Origin: Pseudomonadota bacterium
Lineage (GTDB): Bacteria > Pseudomonadota > Gammaproteobacteria > Burkholderiales > Burkholderiaceae
Length of the DNA: 16,882 bases
Assembly: GCA_023441105.1 (NCBI GenBank)
Contig: JAEZQX010000032.1
Location: 1 to 16,882 of the forward strand
Direction: 5' to 3'
Shown here: piece after piece, positions 1 through 8,272 of the stretch
How the letters are laid out: each line of letters starts with the position of its first letter
Position numbering within the stretch: the stretch's first letter is position 1
The notes under the pieces: model-generated
Told to the model about the DNA's origin: nothing
Database searches by the model: none
What the model saw: the letters and a program-made list of their open reading frames with translations, nothing else
Made by a program: the position numbers and the translations under genes

Positions 1-869
1 AGCGTACCCTTGAGCGAGGCGATGGCGGCCGACGCCAGCGCCTCCACCCGGGTGAGCGGCGGCATCAAGCCGGGCAGCCGGCTGGCCAGCATGCTCTTGC
101 CGGTGCCGGGCGGACCGCATAGCAGCAGGTGATGGTGGCCGGCCGCGGCGATCTCCAGGGCCCGCTTGGCCTGCGCCTGGCCGACGACGTCCGCGAGGTC
201 CGGGCCGGCTCGCGCCTGCGGCGGTTCCGCAGGGTCATCGGTGGCTCCGGCCGGCGCGCCGCCGCCCGGCTTTGCTGCCTGCCAGACCAGCCGCAACGAG
301 ACGCCGTCCGCTGGCGGGCGCCTGCCGTCGGGGGTGGGCCGCAACGGCCGGCGGCCCCGCAGGTGGTCGCAGACCTCGAGCAGGGTGGCGGCGCCGAGCA
401 CCGGCGAATGGCCGCACAAGGCGGCCTCGGCAGCGTTCTGCCGGGGCAGGATAAGTGAGCGCCTGCTGTTGTCGAAGACCAGCCCACAGGCCAATGCCAA
501 TGCGGCGCGAATGGGGCGCAGGGCGCCGCCGAGGGAGAGCTCGCCAACCAGTTCGGCCTGCGCCAGCGCCGCCAGGGGGAGCTGGCCGCCGGCAGCGAGA
601 ATGCCGATCGCGATGGGCAGGTCGAAGCGCCCGGAGTCCTTGGGCAGGTCGGCCGGTGCCAGGTTGACGGTGATGCGGCGATGGGGAAATTCGAACCCGC
701 TCTGGAGCAAGGCGGCCCGAACCCGCTCCCGGCTTTCGCGCACCGAGGCTTCCGGTAATCCCACGATGCTGAATAACGGCAGGCCGTTGGCAAGATGGAC
801 CTCGACCCGCACCGCCGGGGCGGTCAGGCCGCGGAGCGCCCGGCTATGGGCAACCGCGAGGCTGGCCAT
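1..869 (-). CDS. comM: YifB/ComM family Mg-chelatase-like AAA+ ATPase (5' part, cut by window edge)
   Basis: Partial gene: the frame is open from the ATG at 869 to base 1, giving 289 codons of a family usually near 500 residues. The N-terminal region (about residues 1-190) has the Lon-protease-like S5 fold sequence typical of YifB, including NGLPLFSIVGLPEASVRE and HRRITVNLAPADLPKDSGRFDLPIA. A variable linker follows, then the AAA+ domain with Walker A GPPGTGKS at about 252-259; Walker B and the C-terminal domain lie outside. Known family role: ComM is a hexameric helicase that promotes branch migration during natural transformation. In non-competent species the role of YifB is unclear. It lies downstream of ubiK on the same strand, 276 bases away. 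The start has no good Shine-Dalgarno of its own, and an in-frame TAG sits two codons upstream, so the start is well bounded. Family assignment is confident; an actual competence role is inference. Confidence 0.95.
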   Translation of the reverse strand, partial: MASLAVAHSRALRGLTAPAVRVEVHLANGLPLFSIVGLPEASVRESRERVRAALLQSGFEFPHRRITVNLAPADLPKDSGRFDLPIAIGILAAGGQLPLAALAQAELVGELSLGGALRPIRAALALACGLVFDNSRRSLILPRQNAAEAALCGHSPVLGAATLLEVCDHLRGRRPLRPTPDGRRPPADGVSLRLVWQAAKPGGGAPAGATDDPAEPPQARAGPDLADVVGQAQAKRALEIAAAGHHHLLLCGPPGTGKSMLASRLPGLMPPLTRVEALASAAIASLKGT

Positions 870-872
870 GGG

Positions 873-935
873 CTAGGCCGCCGGGCGGCTTCCGACCGGG
901 TTGCGCATTGCGTGGGTCCGTGGCCACCCGCTCAT
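873..935 (-). CDS. Possible 20-codon leader ORF upstream of yifB/comM
   Basis: A short ORF reads MSGWPRTHAMRNPVGSRPAA and ends in TAG at 873-875. It has a full AAGGAGG Shine-Dalgarno at 944-950 with 8 bases to its ATG, much better than the site available to yifB. It is in the same frame as yifB and separated from its ATG only by TAG and one codon, the geometry of translational coupling or reinitiation. No similarity is recognised and the peptide may have no function of its own. The alternative is an N-terminal extension of YifB interrupted by an amber codon, which is less likely because family members normally begin close to the MASLAVAHSRAL segment. Confidence 0.4.
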   Translation of the reverse strand: MSGWPRTHAMRNPVGSRPAA

Positions 936-943
936 CCTGGGAA

Positions 944-986
944 CCTCCTTCGTCGCTCGTCTGCCGATCAGCCGGCATGACGAAGG
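944..986 (-). promoter_or_regulatory. Hairpin overlapping the Shine-Dalgarno of the leader ORF
   Basis: On the minus strand CCTTCGTC (986-979) pairs perfectly with GACGAAGG (954-947), and a nested 5-bp stem pairs 973-977 with 962-966. The right arm contains the AAGG of the Shine-Dalgarno AAGGAGG (950-944), so the folded RNA would partly hide the ribosome site. This is the geometry of an RNA thermometer or a ligand- or protein-controlled leader. The structure is seen in the sequence; the regulatory meaning is inference. Confidence 0.4.
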
Positions 987-1041
987 TAGCAGCGGCAGCC
1001 GGCGGCGGGTGGTCGGACCTCGAGCCTGCGACTTAGGCTGG

Positions 1042-1068
1042 ATGAAGAGAATGAAGAGGATGAAGCGA
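1042..1068 (+). repeat. Three tandem 9-bp units, ATGAAGAGR type
   Basis: ATGAAGAGA, ATGAAGAGG and ATGAAGCGA follow one another without a gap in the 276-base stretch between yifB and ubiK. The purine-rich run contrasts with the surrounding GC-rich DNA. It lies in the likely ubiK-yifB transcript and copy number could vary by slippage. Apart from the leader ORF, its hairpin and this repeat, I see nothing supported in 870-1145. Confidence 0.6.
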
Positions 1069-1145
1069 GAGGACGAGACCGGCCGGACGCCCGGCTCGGC
1101 TCGCCCCGCGGCGCCCGGCGCGCTGCCGCCGGCAGGCCCGGATCC

Positions 1146-1469
1146 CTAGCTCTCGGTCGGATTCGTGTACGGATCCGACGGCTTGCCTGCGTCCTTCAGC
1201 GGATCGGCCGTGCCGTAATGGCCGGCGTAGGCACTGGCCGCAGTACCGGGTGTTTCTGCGAGCCGCTTTTCGAGAACGTCCACCCGCTCCCGCAGGACCC
1301 GCAGCAGCTCAACCTGGATCTCGAACTCGCTGCGGGTGACCAGCTCCAGCTTGTTGAACGTCTGGCCCATGAGGGCCTTCACATTGCGCTCCAGGTCGGC
1401 TGCCGGGCTGGCCCGGAACATCTCGAGCAGCTTCTGCTGGAAATCGTGGACGAAATTCTGCTTATCCAT
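1146..1469 (-). CDS. ubiK: Ubiquinone biosynthesis accessory factor UbiK (BMFP domain, YqiC-like)
   Basis: A 107-residue protein beginning MDKQNFVHDFQQKLLEM. It has the membrane-fusogenic BMFP profile: an amphipathic N-terminal helix (about 1-30), then the conserved LERNVKALMGQTFNKLELVTRSEFEIQVELLRVLRERVDVLEKRL segment, a trimeric coiled coil at about 35-72. The C-terminus is a variable, probably disordered tail. Known role: with UbiJ, UbiK assists the aerobic ubiquinone-synthesis complex. The start at 1469 is chosen over an upstream start at 1523 because homology begins there and a G-rich ribosome site (GGGGGG) lies about 10 bases upstream. It is divergent from the porin-glnK-amtB operon, and yifB lies downstream. 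UbiK next to glnK-amtB and yifB is a familiar proteobacterial arrangement. Confidence 0.9.
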   Translation of the reverse strand: MDKQNFVHDFQQKLLEMFRASPAADLERNVKALMGQTFNKLELVTRSEFEIQVELLRVLRERVDVLEKRLAETPGTAASAYAGHYGTADPLKDAGKPSDPYTNPTES

Positions 1470-1581
1470 GGGTGGCTGCCCCCCGCGCTGGTTCTGGATG
1501 TCGGGTTTCAGGATAGCACGCACGCCTAGGCTCCCAAGCGGCGTTGCGCTGCGGCGAGGCGACGCCGGGTCGGCCGCGGCG

Positions 1582-1596
1582 GCACCAGCGTTGTGC
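1582..1596 (+). promoter_or_regulatory. NtrC-binding site, distal
   Basis: GCACCAGCGTTGTGC matches the NtrC dyad GCACCA-N3-TGGTGC with one mismatch. Its centre (1589) is about 140 bp upstream of the +1 predicted from the sigma-54 element at 1703-1718. It would be an enhancer site for phosphorylated NtrC under nitrogen limitation. Confidence 0.75.
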
Positions 1597-1611
1597 GTGA
1601 TTCCTGATTAC

Positions 1612-1626
1612 GCACCACCGCGGTGC
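1612..1626 (+). promoter_or_regulatory. NtrC-binding site, proximal
   Basis: GCACCACCGCGGTGC matches GCACCA-N3-TGGTGC with one mismatch. The centre (1619) is 30 bp, close to three helical turns, from the distal site and about 110 bp upstream of the predicted start point. Two sites on one DNA face allow cooperative NtrC binding, as at glnA. Confidence 0.75.
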
Positions 1627-1702
1627 CAGAGGGATCTTCGGCCGGAACCACCGCCGCCAGGTGATTCGCCGCTAAACCCATGATTCTTCGAAGCCTTTCG
1701 GC

Positions 1703-1718
1703 TGGCATGGGAAGTGCT
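1703..1718 (+). promoter_or_regulatory. Sigma-54 (-24/-12) promoter of the porin-glnK-amtB operon
   Basis: TGGCATGGGAAGTGCT fits the consensus TGGCACGNNNNTTGCW with two mismatches and keeps the essential GG-N10-GC spacing (GG 1704-1705, GC 1716-1717). The predicted start point is near 1729, leaving a leader of about 120 bases before the porin. With the two NtrC sites upstream it forms a complete nitrogen-responsive promoter. No convincing sigma-70 promoter is seen in the remaining divergent region (1470-1849). Confidence 0.7.
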
Positions 1719-1834
1719 AACCCTCACTGGCGCCACGGCATCCACCTGGAGAGTCGCCGGCCGCCGTCGACCCGGGACGTTCGACGACACAGACCGAATG
1801 ACGAGCCCCTGCCCCCGCAGGATCAATAGAAGAG

Positions 1835-1840
1835 AGAGGA
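1835..1840 (+). promoter_or_regulatory. Ribosome binding site that decides the porin start
   Basis: AGAGGA lies 9 bases before the GTG at 1850 but only 3 before the in-frame TTG at 1844. The GTG is therefore preferred. It also gives a normal signal peptide start, MKKTGAG. Confidence 0.65.
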
Positions 1841-1849
1841 AAGTTGAAC

Positions 1850-2981
<1,132 letters not shown>

Positions 2982-3022
2982 TCGGCCCGCGCGCCGCATA
3001 CCGATAGGAAACAGAGGGACCC

Positions 3023-4450
3023 ATGAAAACTGAATTCTCGATGAAGCGGCTCGGCGCGATCCTCGCGCTGATGTCGGCCATGCTGTTCGGTGCCGCGACC
3101 GCCTCGGCGACCGAGGCGGCCAGTCCTGCCACGGTTGCCGGACCGGCGCTGATGCTGCTGGCACAGGCGGCACCGGCCGCGGATGCCCCGGCCGCCCCGG
3201 CGGCCACGGCGACCCAAGCGGCTGCGGCCGCGGCGCCGAAGCTCGACAGCGGCGACACCGCCTGGATGCTGACCTCCACCATGCTGGTCATCCTGATGAC
3301 CATCCCCGGCCTGGCGCTGTTCTACGGTGGCCTCGCCCGCTCGAAGAACATGCTGTCGGTGCTGATGCACGTGATGGCGGTCTTCGCGGTGATCACCCTG
3401 CTGTGGTCCATCTACGGCTACAGCCTGGCGTTCTCCAACGGCGGCTCCTTCTACGGCGACTTCGGCAAGCTGTTCCTGAAGGGCATCGCGCCGGATACGC
3501 TGTCCGGGACGATCCCGGAGTACGTGTTCGTCGCCTTCCAGTCCACCTTCGCGGCAATCACCTGCGCGCTGATCGTCGGCTCCTTCGCCGAGCGCATCCG
3601 CTTCGCCGCCGTCCTGCTGTTCTCGGTGCTGTGGTTCACCTTCGCGTACCTGCCGATGGCGCACATGGTGTGGGCGCCCACCGGGCTGCTGTTCAAGGAG
3701 GGGGCGCTGGACTTCGCCGGCGGCACGGTCGTGCACATCAACGCCGGGGTTGCCGGCCTGGTGGGTGCCTGGGTGATCGGCCGCCGTCTCGGCTACGGCC
3801 GCGAGGCGATGGCACCGCACAGCCTGACGTTCACCATGATCGGCGCCTCGCTGCTGTGGGTCGGCTGGTTCGGCTTCAACGCCGGCTCGGCGCTGACCGC
3901 CGGCGGCGTCGCCGGCCTCGCCTTCGTCAACACCATCCTCGCCACCGGCGCCGCCCTGGTTGCCTGGCTGATCGGTGAATCGATGTCCAAGGGCAAGCCG
4001 TCGATGCTGGGAGCCGCCTCGGGCGCCGTCGCCGGCCTGGTCGCGGTGACGCCGGCGGCCGGCTTCGTCGGGCCGATGGGGTCGATCATCCTCGGCCTGG
4101 TCGCCGGCTTCCTGTGCCTGTGGGGCGTCAACGGCCTCAAGCGCATGCTCGGTGCCGACGATGCGTTCGACGTCTTCGGCGTCCATGGTGTCGGCGGCAT
4201 CGTCGGCGCCATCCTGACCGGCGTGTTCGCGGCGCCCGGACTGGGCGGCACCCAGCCCGCCGAATACGTCATGGCGGCGCAGTTGTGGGTGCAGGTGAAG
4301 GGCGTGCTGATCACCATCGTCTGGTCCGGCATCGTCTCCTTCGTCGCCTACAAGGTCGTCGACATGCTGGTCGGGTTGCGGGTTTCGGAGGACGAGGAGC
4401 GCGAAGGCCTCGACATCTCCTCCCACGGCGAGTCCGCCTACCATCTCTGA
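3023..4450 (+). CDS. amtB: Ammonium transporter AmtB (Amt/Rh family)
   Basis: A 475-residue inner-membrane channel with about 11 transmembrane helices from residue 80 onward. Conserved features are TAWMLTSTMLVILMTIPGLALFYGGL (79-104), GSFAERIRF (186-194), the pore histidines in GGTVVHINAG (His238) and FDVFGVHGVGG (His388), and Asp230, which corresponds to E. coli Asp160. The N-terminus has a cleavable signal peptide (core about 10-28), then an Ala/Pro-rich low-complexity segment at about 31-72 with no conserved function, longer than in E. coli AmtB. The cytoplasmic tail ends near EDEEREGLDISSHGESAYHL. A GAGG ribosome site lies 6 bases before the ATG. Role: conducts ammonium into the cell at low external concentration, gated by GlnK, encoded just upstream. 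Confidence 0.97.
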   Translation: MKTEFSMKRLGAILALMSAMLFGAATASATEAASPATVAGPALMLLAQAAPAADAPAAPAATATQAAAAAAPKLDSGDTAWMLTSTMLVILMTIPGLALFYGGLARSKNMLSVLMHVMAVFAVITLLWSIYGYSLAFSNGGSFYGDFGKLFLKGIAPDTLSGTIPEYVFVAFQSTFAAITCALIVGSFAERIRFAAVLLFSVLWFTFAYLPMAHMVWAPTGLLFKEGALDFAGGTVVHINAGVAGLVGAWVIGRRLGYGREAMAPHSLTFTMIGASLLWVGWFGFNAGSALTAGGVAGLAFVNTILATGAALVAWLIGESMSKGKPSMLGAASGAVAGLVAVTPAAGFVGPMGSIILGLVAGFLCLWGVNGLKRMLGADDAFDVFGVHGVGGIVGAILTGVFAAPGLGGTQPAEYVMAAQLWVQVKGVLITIVWSGIVSFVAYKVVDMLVGLRVSEDEEREGLDISSHGESAYHL

Positions 4451-4459
4451 CCCCCGGTT

Positions 4460-4483
4460 GAGCCGCGCGTCGTCGCGCGGCTC
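4460..4483 (+). terminator. Hairpin just after amtB
   Basis: GAGCCGCGCG and CGCGCGGCTC form a perfect 10-bp stem with a TCGT loop, starting 9 bases after the amtB stop. There is no U-tract, as often in GC-rich genomes, so it may act as an intrinsic terminator or as a 3'-end stabiliser. Confidence 0.6.
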
Positions 4484-4530
4484 CGGACCGCCGGCTCGGG
4501 CGGAGTCTCCGCCCCTCAGCCAGGTGCCGC

Positions 4531-4556
4531 CGCGCCCCCGTCCACCCGGGGGCGCG
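4531..4556 (+). terminator. Second strong hairpin after amtB
   Basis: CGCGCCCCCG (4531-4540) and CGGGGGCGCG (4547-4556) form a perfect 10-bp stem with a TCCACC loop, followed only by TT. Together with the hairpin at 4460-4483 it insulates the nitrogen operon from gshB. Confidence 0.5.
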
Positions 4557-4762
4557 TTGCGTTCCGGCACCTCGCGGGCCGCCTGTTTCCGGGTCCCGCG
4601 CCGTGGGCGCCTGTCCTGCCGATCCTCGACCGGCGAGCGCCGGCGGCTGCTTCCCCTTCCGGGCGGGCAGACGGGTTGCGTAGAATGGCCAGTTCGGCAA
4701 GCGTCGCGGCAACCGTGCCCTCGGGCAGACCAGGCGCCCGCAACCAGGTCGAGGTCGTGCCC
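4557..4762 (+). promoter_or_regulatory. Leader region of the gshB operon with a -10-like TAGAAT
   Basis: The gene-free stretch between amtB and gshB is 312 bases long. Besides the two hairpins the only promoter-like signal is TAGAAT at 4681-4686, about 77 bases before the gshB start, without a recognisable -35. The same TAGAAT precedes the UPF0114 gene at 16308. No remnant of gshA or another gene is seen here. Confidence 0.3.
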
Positions 4763-5755
4763 ATGTCATCGTCGAATCCCCGCAAGATCGCATTCATCGT
4801 CGATCCGCTGCCCAAGCTCAAGCTGGAGAAGGACAGCACCATCGCCATGATGGCGGCGGCCGCCGCGCGCGGTCACCGCCTCTATGCTTGCGAGCAGGGC
4901 CAGATCTCGCTGTCGCGAGGCCAGGTGGTGGGGGATTTCGTCGAGCTGACGCTCACCGGCGAGGCGCCGCGCTGGTATCGCGCCGGGCCCCCGGCAGAGC
5001 ACGCGCTGTCCGACTTCCACGCCGTGCTGATGCGCAAGGACCCGCCGTTCGACATGGAGTACGTCTACTCCACCTACCTGCTGGAGCATGCCGCCCGCCA
5101 GGGTGCCTGTGTCGTCAACGAGCCGCGGGCGGTGCGCGACAACAACGAGAAGTACTCGATCACCGAGTTCCCGTCGCTCACCACCGACGTGCTGGTGACC
5201 CGCGATGCCGCCAGGCTGCGGGATTTCGTGGCGCGGCACGACGAGGCGGTGCTCAAGCTGCTGGATGGAATGGGCGGGGTATCGATCTTCCGCGTACGCC
5301 GCGACGACCCGAACCTGTCGGTGATCCTGGAGACGCTGAACCTCTTCGGCGCCCGCACGGTGATGGCCCAGAAGTACCTTCCCGCCATCGCCGCCGGCGA
5401 CAAGCGCATCCTGCTGATCGGCGGCGAGGTGGTGCCTTACTGCCTCGCCCGGATCCCGAAGAGCGGCGAATCGCGTGGCAATCTTGCCGCCGGCGGTACC
5501 GGTCGGGCACAGCCGTTGTCGCCGCGCGACCGCGAGATCGCCGAACATCTGGCGCCGATCCTGCTCTCCCGCGGCCTGTTCCTGGTGGGGCTCGACGTCA
5601 TCGGCGACAACCTGACCGAGATCAACGTCACCAGCCCGACCTGCTTTCGCGAAATCATGGACCAGACCGGCTTCGACGTCGCCGGCCTCTTCGTCGGCCG
5701 GCTCGAGGAACTGATGGCGCAGGCTGCGGGCCGCAGGGGGCAAGCCGCCGCATGA
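4763..5755 (+). CDS. gshB: Glutathione synthetase
   Basis: A 330-residue enzyme, close to the 316 of E. coli GshB. It joins gamma-glutamylcysteine and glycine using ATP to make glutathione in the cytoplasm. Visible family features are KIAFIVDPLPKLKLEKDST (8-26), LMRKDPPFD (89-97), the ATP-grasp loop DGMGGVSIFRV (168-178), DKRILLIGGEVVPYCLARIP (213-232), RGNLAAGG (238-245) and the metal-binding EINVTSPT (286-293). The start at 4763 is chosen because homology begins there and GAGG lies 8 bases upstream; the frame is open further upstream, to 4676. It is the first gene of a packed run; its stop overlaps the EIIA start in ATGA. The usual partner gshA is not in the window. Confidence 0.97.
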   Translation: MSSSNPRKIAFIVDPLPKLKLEKDSTIAMMAAAAARGHRLYACEQGQISLSRGQVVGDFVELTLTGEAPRWYRAGPPAEHALSDFHAVLMRKDPPFDMEYVYSTYLLEHAARQGACVVNEPRAVRDNNEKYSITEFPSLTTDVLVTRDAARLRDFVARHDEAVLKLLDGMGGVSIFRVRRDDPNLSVILETLNLFGARTVMAQKYLPAIAAGDKRILLIGGEVVPYCLARIPKSGESRGNLAAGGTGRAQPLSPRDREIAEHLAPILLSRGLFLVGLDVIGDNLTEINVTSPTCFREIMDQTGFDVAGLFVGRLEELMAQAAGRRGQAAA

Positions 5756-6201
5756 TCTCGGTACTGGTCATCGCGCACGAGCCGCTTGCCACCGCGCTGA
5801 TCCACTGCACCCGGCACATCTACGGCAGGCTGCCGTCGCAAGTGGCCGCCCTCGACGTGATCCCCGACGAGGATCCGGACATCGCGCTGCGCTCGGCGCG
5901 CGACCTGGCCTGCCGGATCAACGACGGCAGCGGGCTGATCGTGCTGACCGACCTGTTCGGCGCCACGCCGGCACGGATTGCCGTGCAGCTGGCCGAGCCG
6001 CGGCGGGTGGTCGTCTTCTACGGCGTGAACCTGCCGATGCTGCTGAAGCTGCTCAACTATCGCCGCAACGTCTCGCTCGAGGAGCTCGCCGACAAGTTGC
6101 AGTCAGCGGTTGGCGATAGCATTGGCCTCGTCACGCCTGCGATGGCCAGGATCGGCGGCTCGCCGGGTCTGTCCGGCAGCGACCCGACAGGAAATCCGTG
6201 A
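5752..6201 (+). CDS. PTS fructose/mannose-type EIIA component (EIIA-Man family)
   Basis: A 149-residue single-domain protein. It opens MISVLVIAHEPLATALI with His9 at the position of the phospho-accepting His10 of ManX. The mannose-family segment GLIVLTDLFGATPARIA lies at about 62-78, and NLPMLLKLLNYR follows. The last 20 residues are Gly/Ser/Pro-rich and probably disordered. Known: betaproteobacteria often carry this EIIA with HPr and enzyme I but without a matching permease, where it acts in regulation rather than sugar uptake. That reading fits here, because no EIIB, EIIC or EIID gene is present. It overlaps gshB by 4 bases (ATGA) and ptsH by 4 bases (GTGA), so it is very likely cotranscribed and translationally coupled. 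Confidence 0.92.
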   Translation: MISVLVIAHEPLATALIHCTRHIYGRLPSQVAALDVIPDEDPDIALRSARDLACRINDGSGLIVLTDLFGATPARIAVQLAEPRRVVVFYGVNLPMLLKLLNYRRNVSLEELADKLQSAVGDSIGLVTPAMARIGGSPGLSGSDPTGNP

Positions 6202-6491
6202 AGCGCGCCGAAGTCACCATCGTCAATCGCCTCGGGCTGCATGCGCGTCCATCCGCCGCCCTGACGCAGCTCGCCACCCGCTTCTCCTCGGACATCCATC
6301 TCAGCAAGGGCGGCCGCCGGGTGAACGGCAAGAGCATCATGGGCGTGATGATGCTCGCGGCCGCGCAGGGCAGCGTTCTCGTCGTCGAGGCCGACGGCAA
6401 GGACGAGGACAAGGCCCTTGCCGCGCTGGTCGAGCTGATCGGCTCCGGCTTCGGCGAAGAAGTCGCCGGGCCGGCCGGCAAGGGGCTCTGA
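6198..6491 (+). CDS. ptsH: Phosphocarrier protein HPr
   Basis: A 97-residue protein starting with GTG. The active-site motif NRLGLHARPSA puts the phospho-accepting His at residue 15. The regulatory motif VNGKSIMGVMML puts Ser at 46, the residue phosphorylated by HPr kinase/phosphorylase. Both positions match canonical HPr. A C-terminal extension (GSGFGEEVAGPAGKGL) makes it somewhat longer than the usual 85-90 residues. It accepts phosphate from enzyme I and would pass it to the EIIA encoded upstream. It overlaps EIIA by 4 bases and ptsI by one (TGATG). Keeping Ser46 suggests an HPrK/P is encoded elsewhere; that is inference. Confidence 0.97.
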   Translation: MKRAEVTIVNRLGLHARPSAALTQLATRFSSDIHLSKGGRRVNGKSIMGVMMLAAAQGSVLVVEADGKDEDKALAALVELIGSGFGEEVAGPAGKGL

Positions 6492-8272
6492 TGTTCACCG
6501 TCTTCGGCACGCCCATCGGCGGCGGCATCGTCACCGGCCGCGCCTGCGTGGTCGAGTCGCGGCTGATCGACGTCCCGCGCTACCGGCTGGAGGCGGAAGC
6601 GGCAGGCGCCGAGCTCGAGCGCCTCAGGCTCGCGGCTGCCGCCGTCACCGCCGAGCTCATGGAGGTGGCGGACCACCTCCCGGTCGACGCGCCGGCCGAG
6701 GCGCGGGCGCTGCTCGACGTCCACACCATGATCCTGAACGATCCGGCGCTGCTCGATGCCGCCTGCGCGATGGTGTCGAGCGACCTGCTCAACGCCGAAT
6801 GGGCCATCGCCGAGAAGGCCGAGGAGCTGGCGGCGCAGTTCCGCGAGATCGACGATCCCTACCTGAAGGAGCGCGGCCGCGACGTCGAACAGGTGACCTC
6901 GCGCCTGCTCAAGGCCTTGGCGGGGTCGCGGCTGGAAGTGCGGCGGCGCGATCCGGGCGAGCCGCTGATCTTCGTCGCCCACGACATCACCCCGGCGGAC
7001 ATGCTGCAGCTCAAGGGCGCGCTGGGCTTCCTGATCGAGCTCGGCGGCGCCAATTCCCATGTCGCCATCCTCGCCCGCAGCCTGCAGATCGCGTCGGTGG
7101 TCGGTGCCACCAGCGCCAGCAAGCTGATCCGCGACGAGGACATGCTGATCCTCGACGGCGATACCGGCGCGGTGATCGTCAATCCCGACGAGTCGGTGCT
7201 CAACGAATATCGCGAGCGCCAGCAGCTGGCGCGGCTCGAGGCGCAGAAGCTTGCCCGCCTGATCAACGTGCCGAGCACGACGCTCGACGGCCGCGCCATC
7301 CTGCTGATGGCCAACATCGAGCAGCCGGAGGAAGCGCTCGAGGCGATACGGCTCGGCGCCGCCGGCATCGGGCTGTTCCGGTCGGAATTCCTGTTCCTGA
7401 ACCGCAGCCGGCTGCCCGAGGAGGACGAGCAGTACGCTGCCTATGCGGCGGCGATCAGTGCCATGCAGGGCCGCCCTGTCACGATCCGCACCATCGACGT
7501 CGGCGCGGACAAGACCCTGTCCGGACATGAGCTGACCCAGACCGGCACCTCGGCCCTCGGCCAGCGGGCCATCCGCTACAGCCTGGCCGAGCCCGACATC
7601 TTCCTCACGCAGCTGCGGGCGCTGTTGCGCGCCTCGGTGCACGGACCGCTGCGGATCCTGCTGCCGATGCTGTCGCATTCCCAGGAGATCGACGCCGCCC
7701 TGGTGTTGATCGATCGCGCCCGCGAGCAGCTGCGCCAGCGCGGCGAGAAGGTTGCGGCGGTAGTGCCGGTGGGCGGCATGATCGAGGTGCCGGCAGCGGC
7801 GCTGTCGGCGGCCTGGTTCGCGCAGCGCCTCGATTTCCTGTCGATCGGCACCAATGACCTGGTGCAGTACACGCTTGCCATCGATCGCACCGACCATCGC
7901 ATCGCCCATCTCTACGACGAGTTCCATCCCGCGGTCCTGCGCCTCATCGCCGCCACCTTGCGGGCCGGGCAGAAGGCCGGCAAGCCGGTGTCGGTCTGCG
8001 GCGAGATGGCCGGCGACCCATCGGCGACCGCGCTGCTGCTGGGCATGGGCCTGCTCGAGTTCTCGATGCATCCGGCAAGCCTGCTGCGGGTCAAGCGCGA
8101 GGTGCTGCGCGCCGATGTCTCGCGGCTTGTCCCCCGGGTGCGCCGGCTGCTGGCCGTGGATGACCCGATGCGCATGCGCACCGGCCTCGAGCGGCTGATG
8201 GAGCAGCGCGAGCCGCTCGTGACCCGGCGCTGGGAGGATGCCAGCCAGCCCGATGAACAGGCCGTCCCGTGA
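6491..8272 (+). CDS. ptsI: PTS enzyme I (phosphoenolpyruvate-protein phosphotransferase)
   Basis: A 593-residue enzyme, close to the 575 of E. coli. It autophosphorylates from phosphoenolpyruvate and passes the phosphate to HPr. The N-terminal domain opens [16 protein letters not shown]. The swivelling phosphohistidine segment [23 protein letters not shown] places the active His at residue 190. The C-terminal PEP-binding barrel shows [34 protein letters not shown] and [18 protein letters not shown], and the catalytic Cys is at residue 503 in [10 protein letters not shown]. There is no GAF domain, so it is the carbohydrate-type enzyme I rather than nitrogen-type PtsP. The start ATG overlaps the ptsH stop by one base. 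Its own stop overlaps the metX start in GTGA. Confidence 0.97.
   Translation: MFTVFGTPIGGGIVTGRACVVESRLIDVPRYRLEAEAAGAELERLRLAAAAVTAELMEVADHLPVDAPAEARALLDVHTMILNDPALLDAACAMVSSDLLNAEWAIAEKAEELAAQFREIDDPYLKERGRDVEQVTSRLLKALAGSRLEVRRRDPGEPLIFVAHDITPADMLQLKGALGFLIELGGANSHVAILARSLQIASVVGATSASKLIRDEDMLILDGDTGAVIVNPDESVLNEYRERQQLARLEAQKLARLINVPSTTLDGRAILLMANIEQPEEALEAIRLGAAGIGLFRSEFLFLNRSRLPEEDEQYAAYAAAISAMQGRPVTIRTIDVGADKTLSGHELTQTGTSALGQRAIRYSLAEPDIFLTQLRALLRASVHGPLRILLPMLSHSQEIDAALVLIDRAREQLRQRGEKVAAVVPVGGMIEVPAAALSAAWFAQRLDFLSIGTNDLVQYTLAIDRTDHRIAHLYDEFHPAVLRLIAATLRAGQKAGKPVSVCGEMAGDPSATALLLGMGLLEFSMHPASLLRVKREVLRADVSRLVPRVRRLLAVDDPMRMRTGLERLMEQREPLVTRRWEDASQPDEQAVP

Noticed and set aside
1470..1523. 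Longer UbiK start at 1523
   Set aside because: The extra residues do not resemble the family, whose homology begins at MDKQNF, and the ribosome site supports 1469.
1593..1615. GTGCGT...ACGCAC inverted repeat as a separate element or terminator
   Set aside because: It arises from the facing half-sites of the two NtrC dyads and needs no separate explanation.
1844..1849. TTG start for the porin
   Set aside because: Only 3 bases follow the AGAGGA ribosome site, whereas the GTG at 1850 has 9 and gives a standard MKK signal start.
6131..8071. Minus-strand ORF (646 codons) opposite ptsH-ptsI
   Set aside because: Antisense shadow of conserved PTS genes with His/Gln/Arg-rich composition and no recognisable motif.
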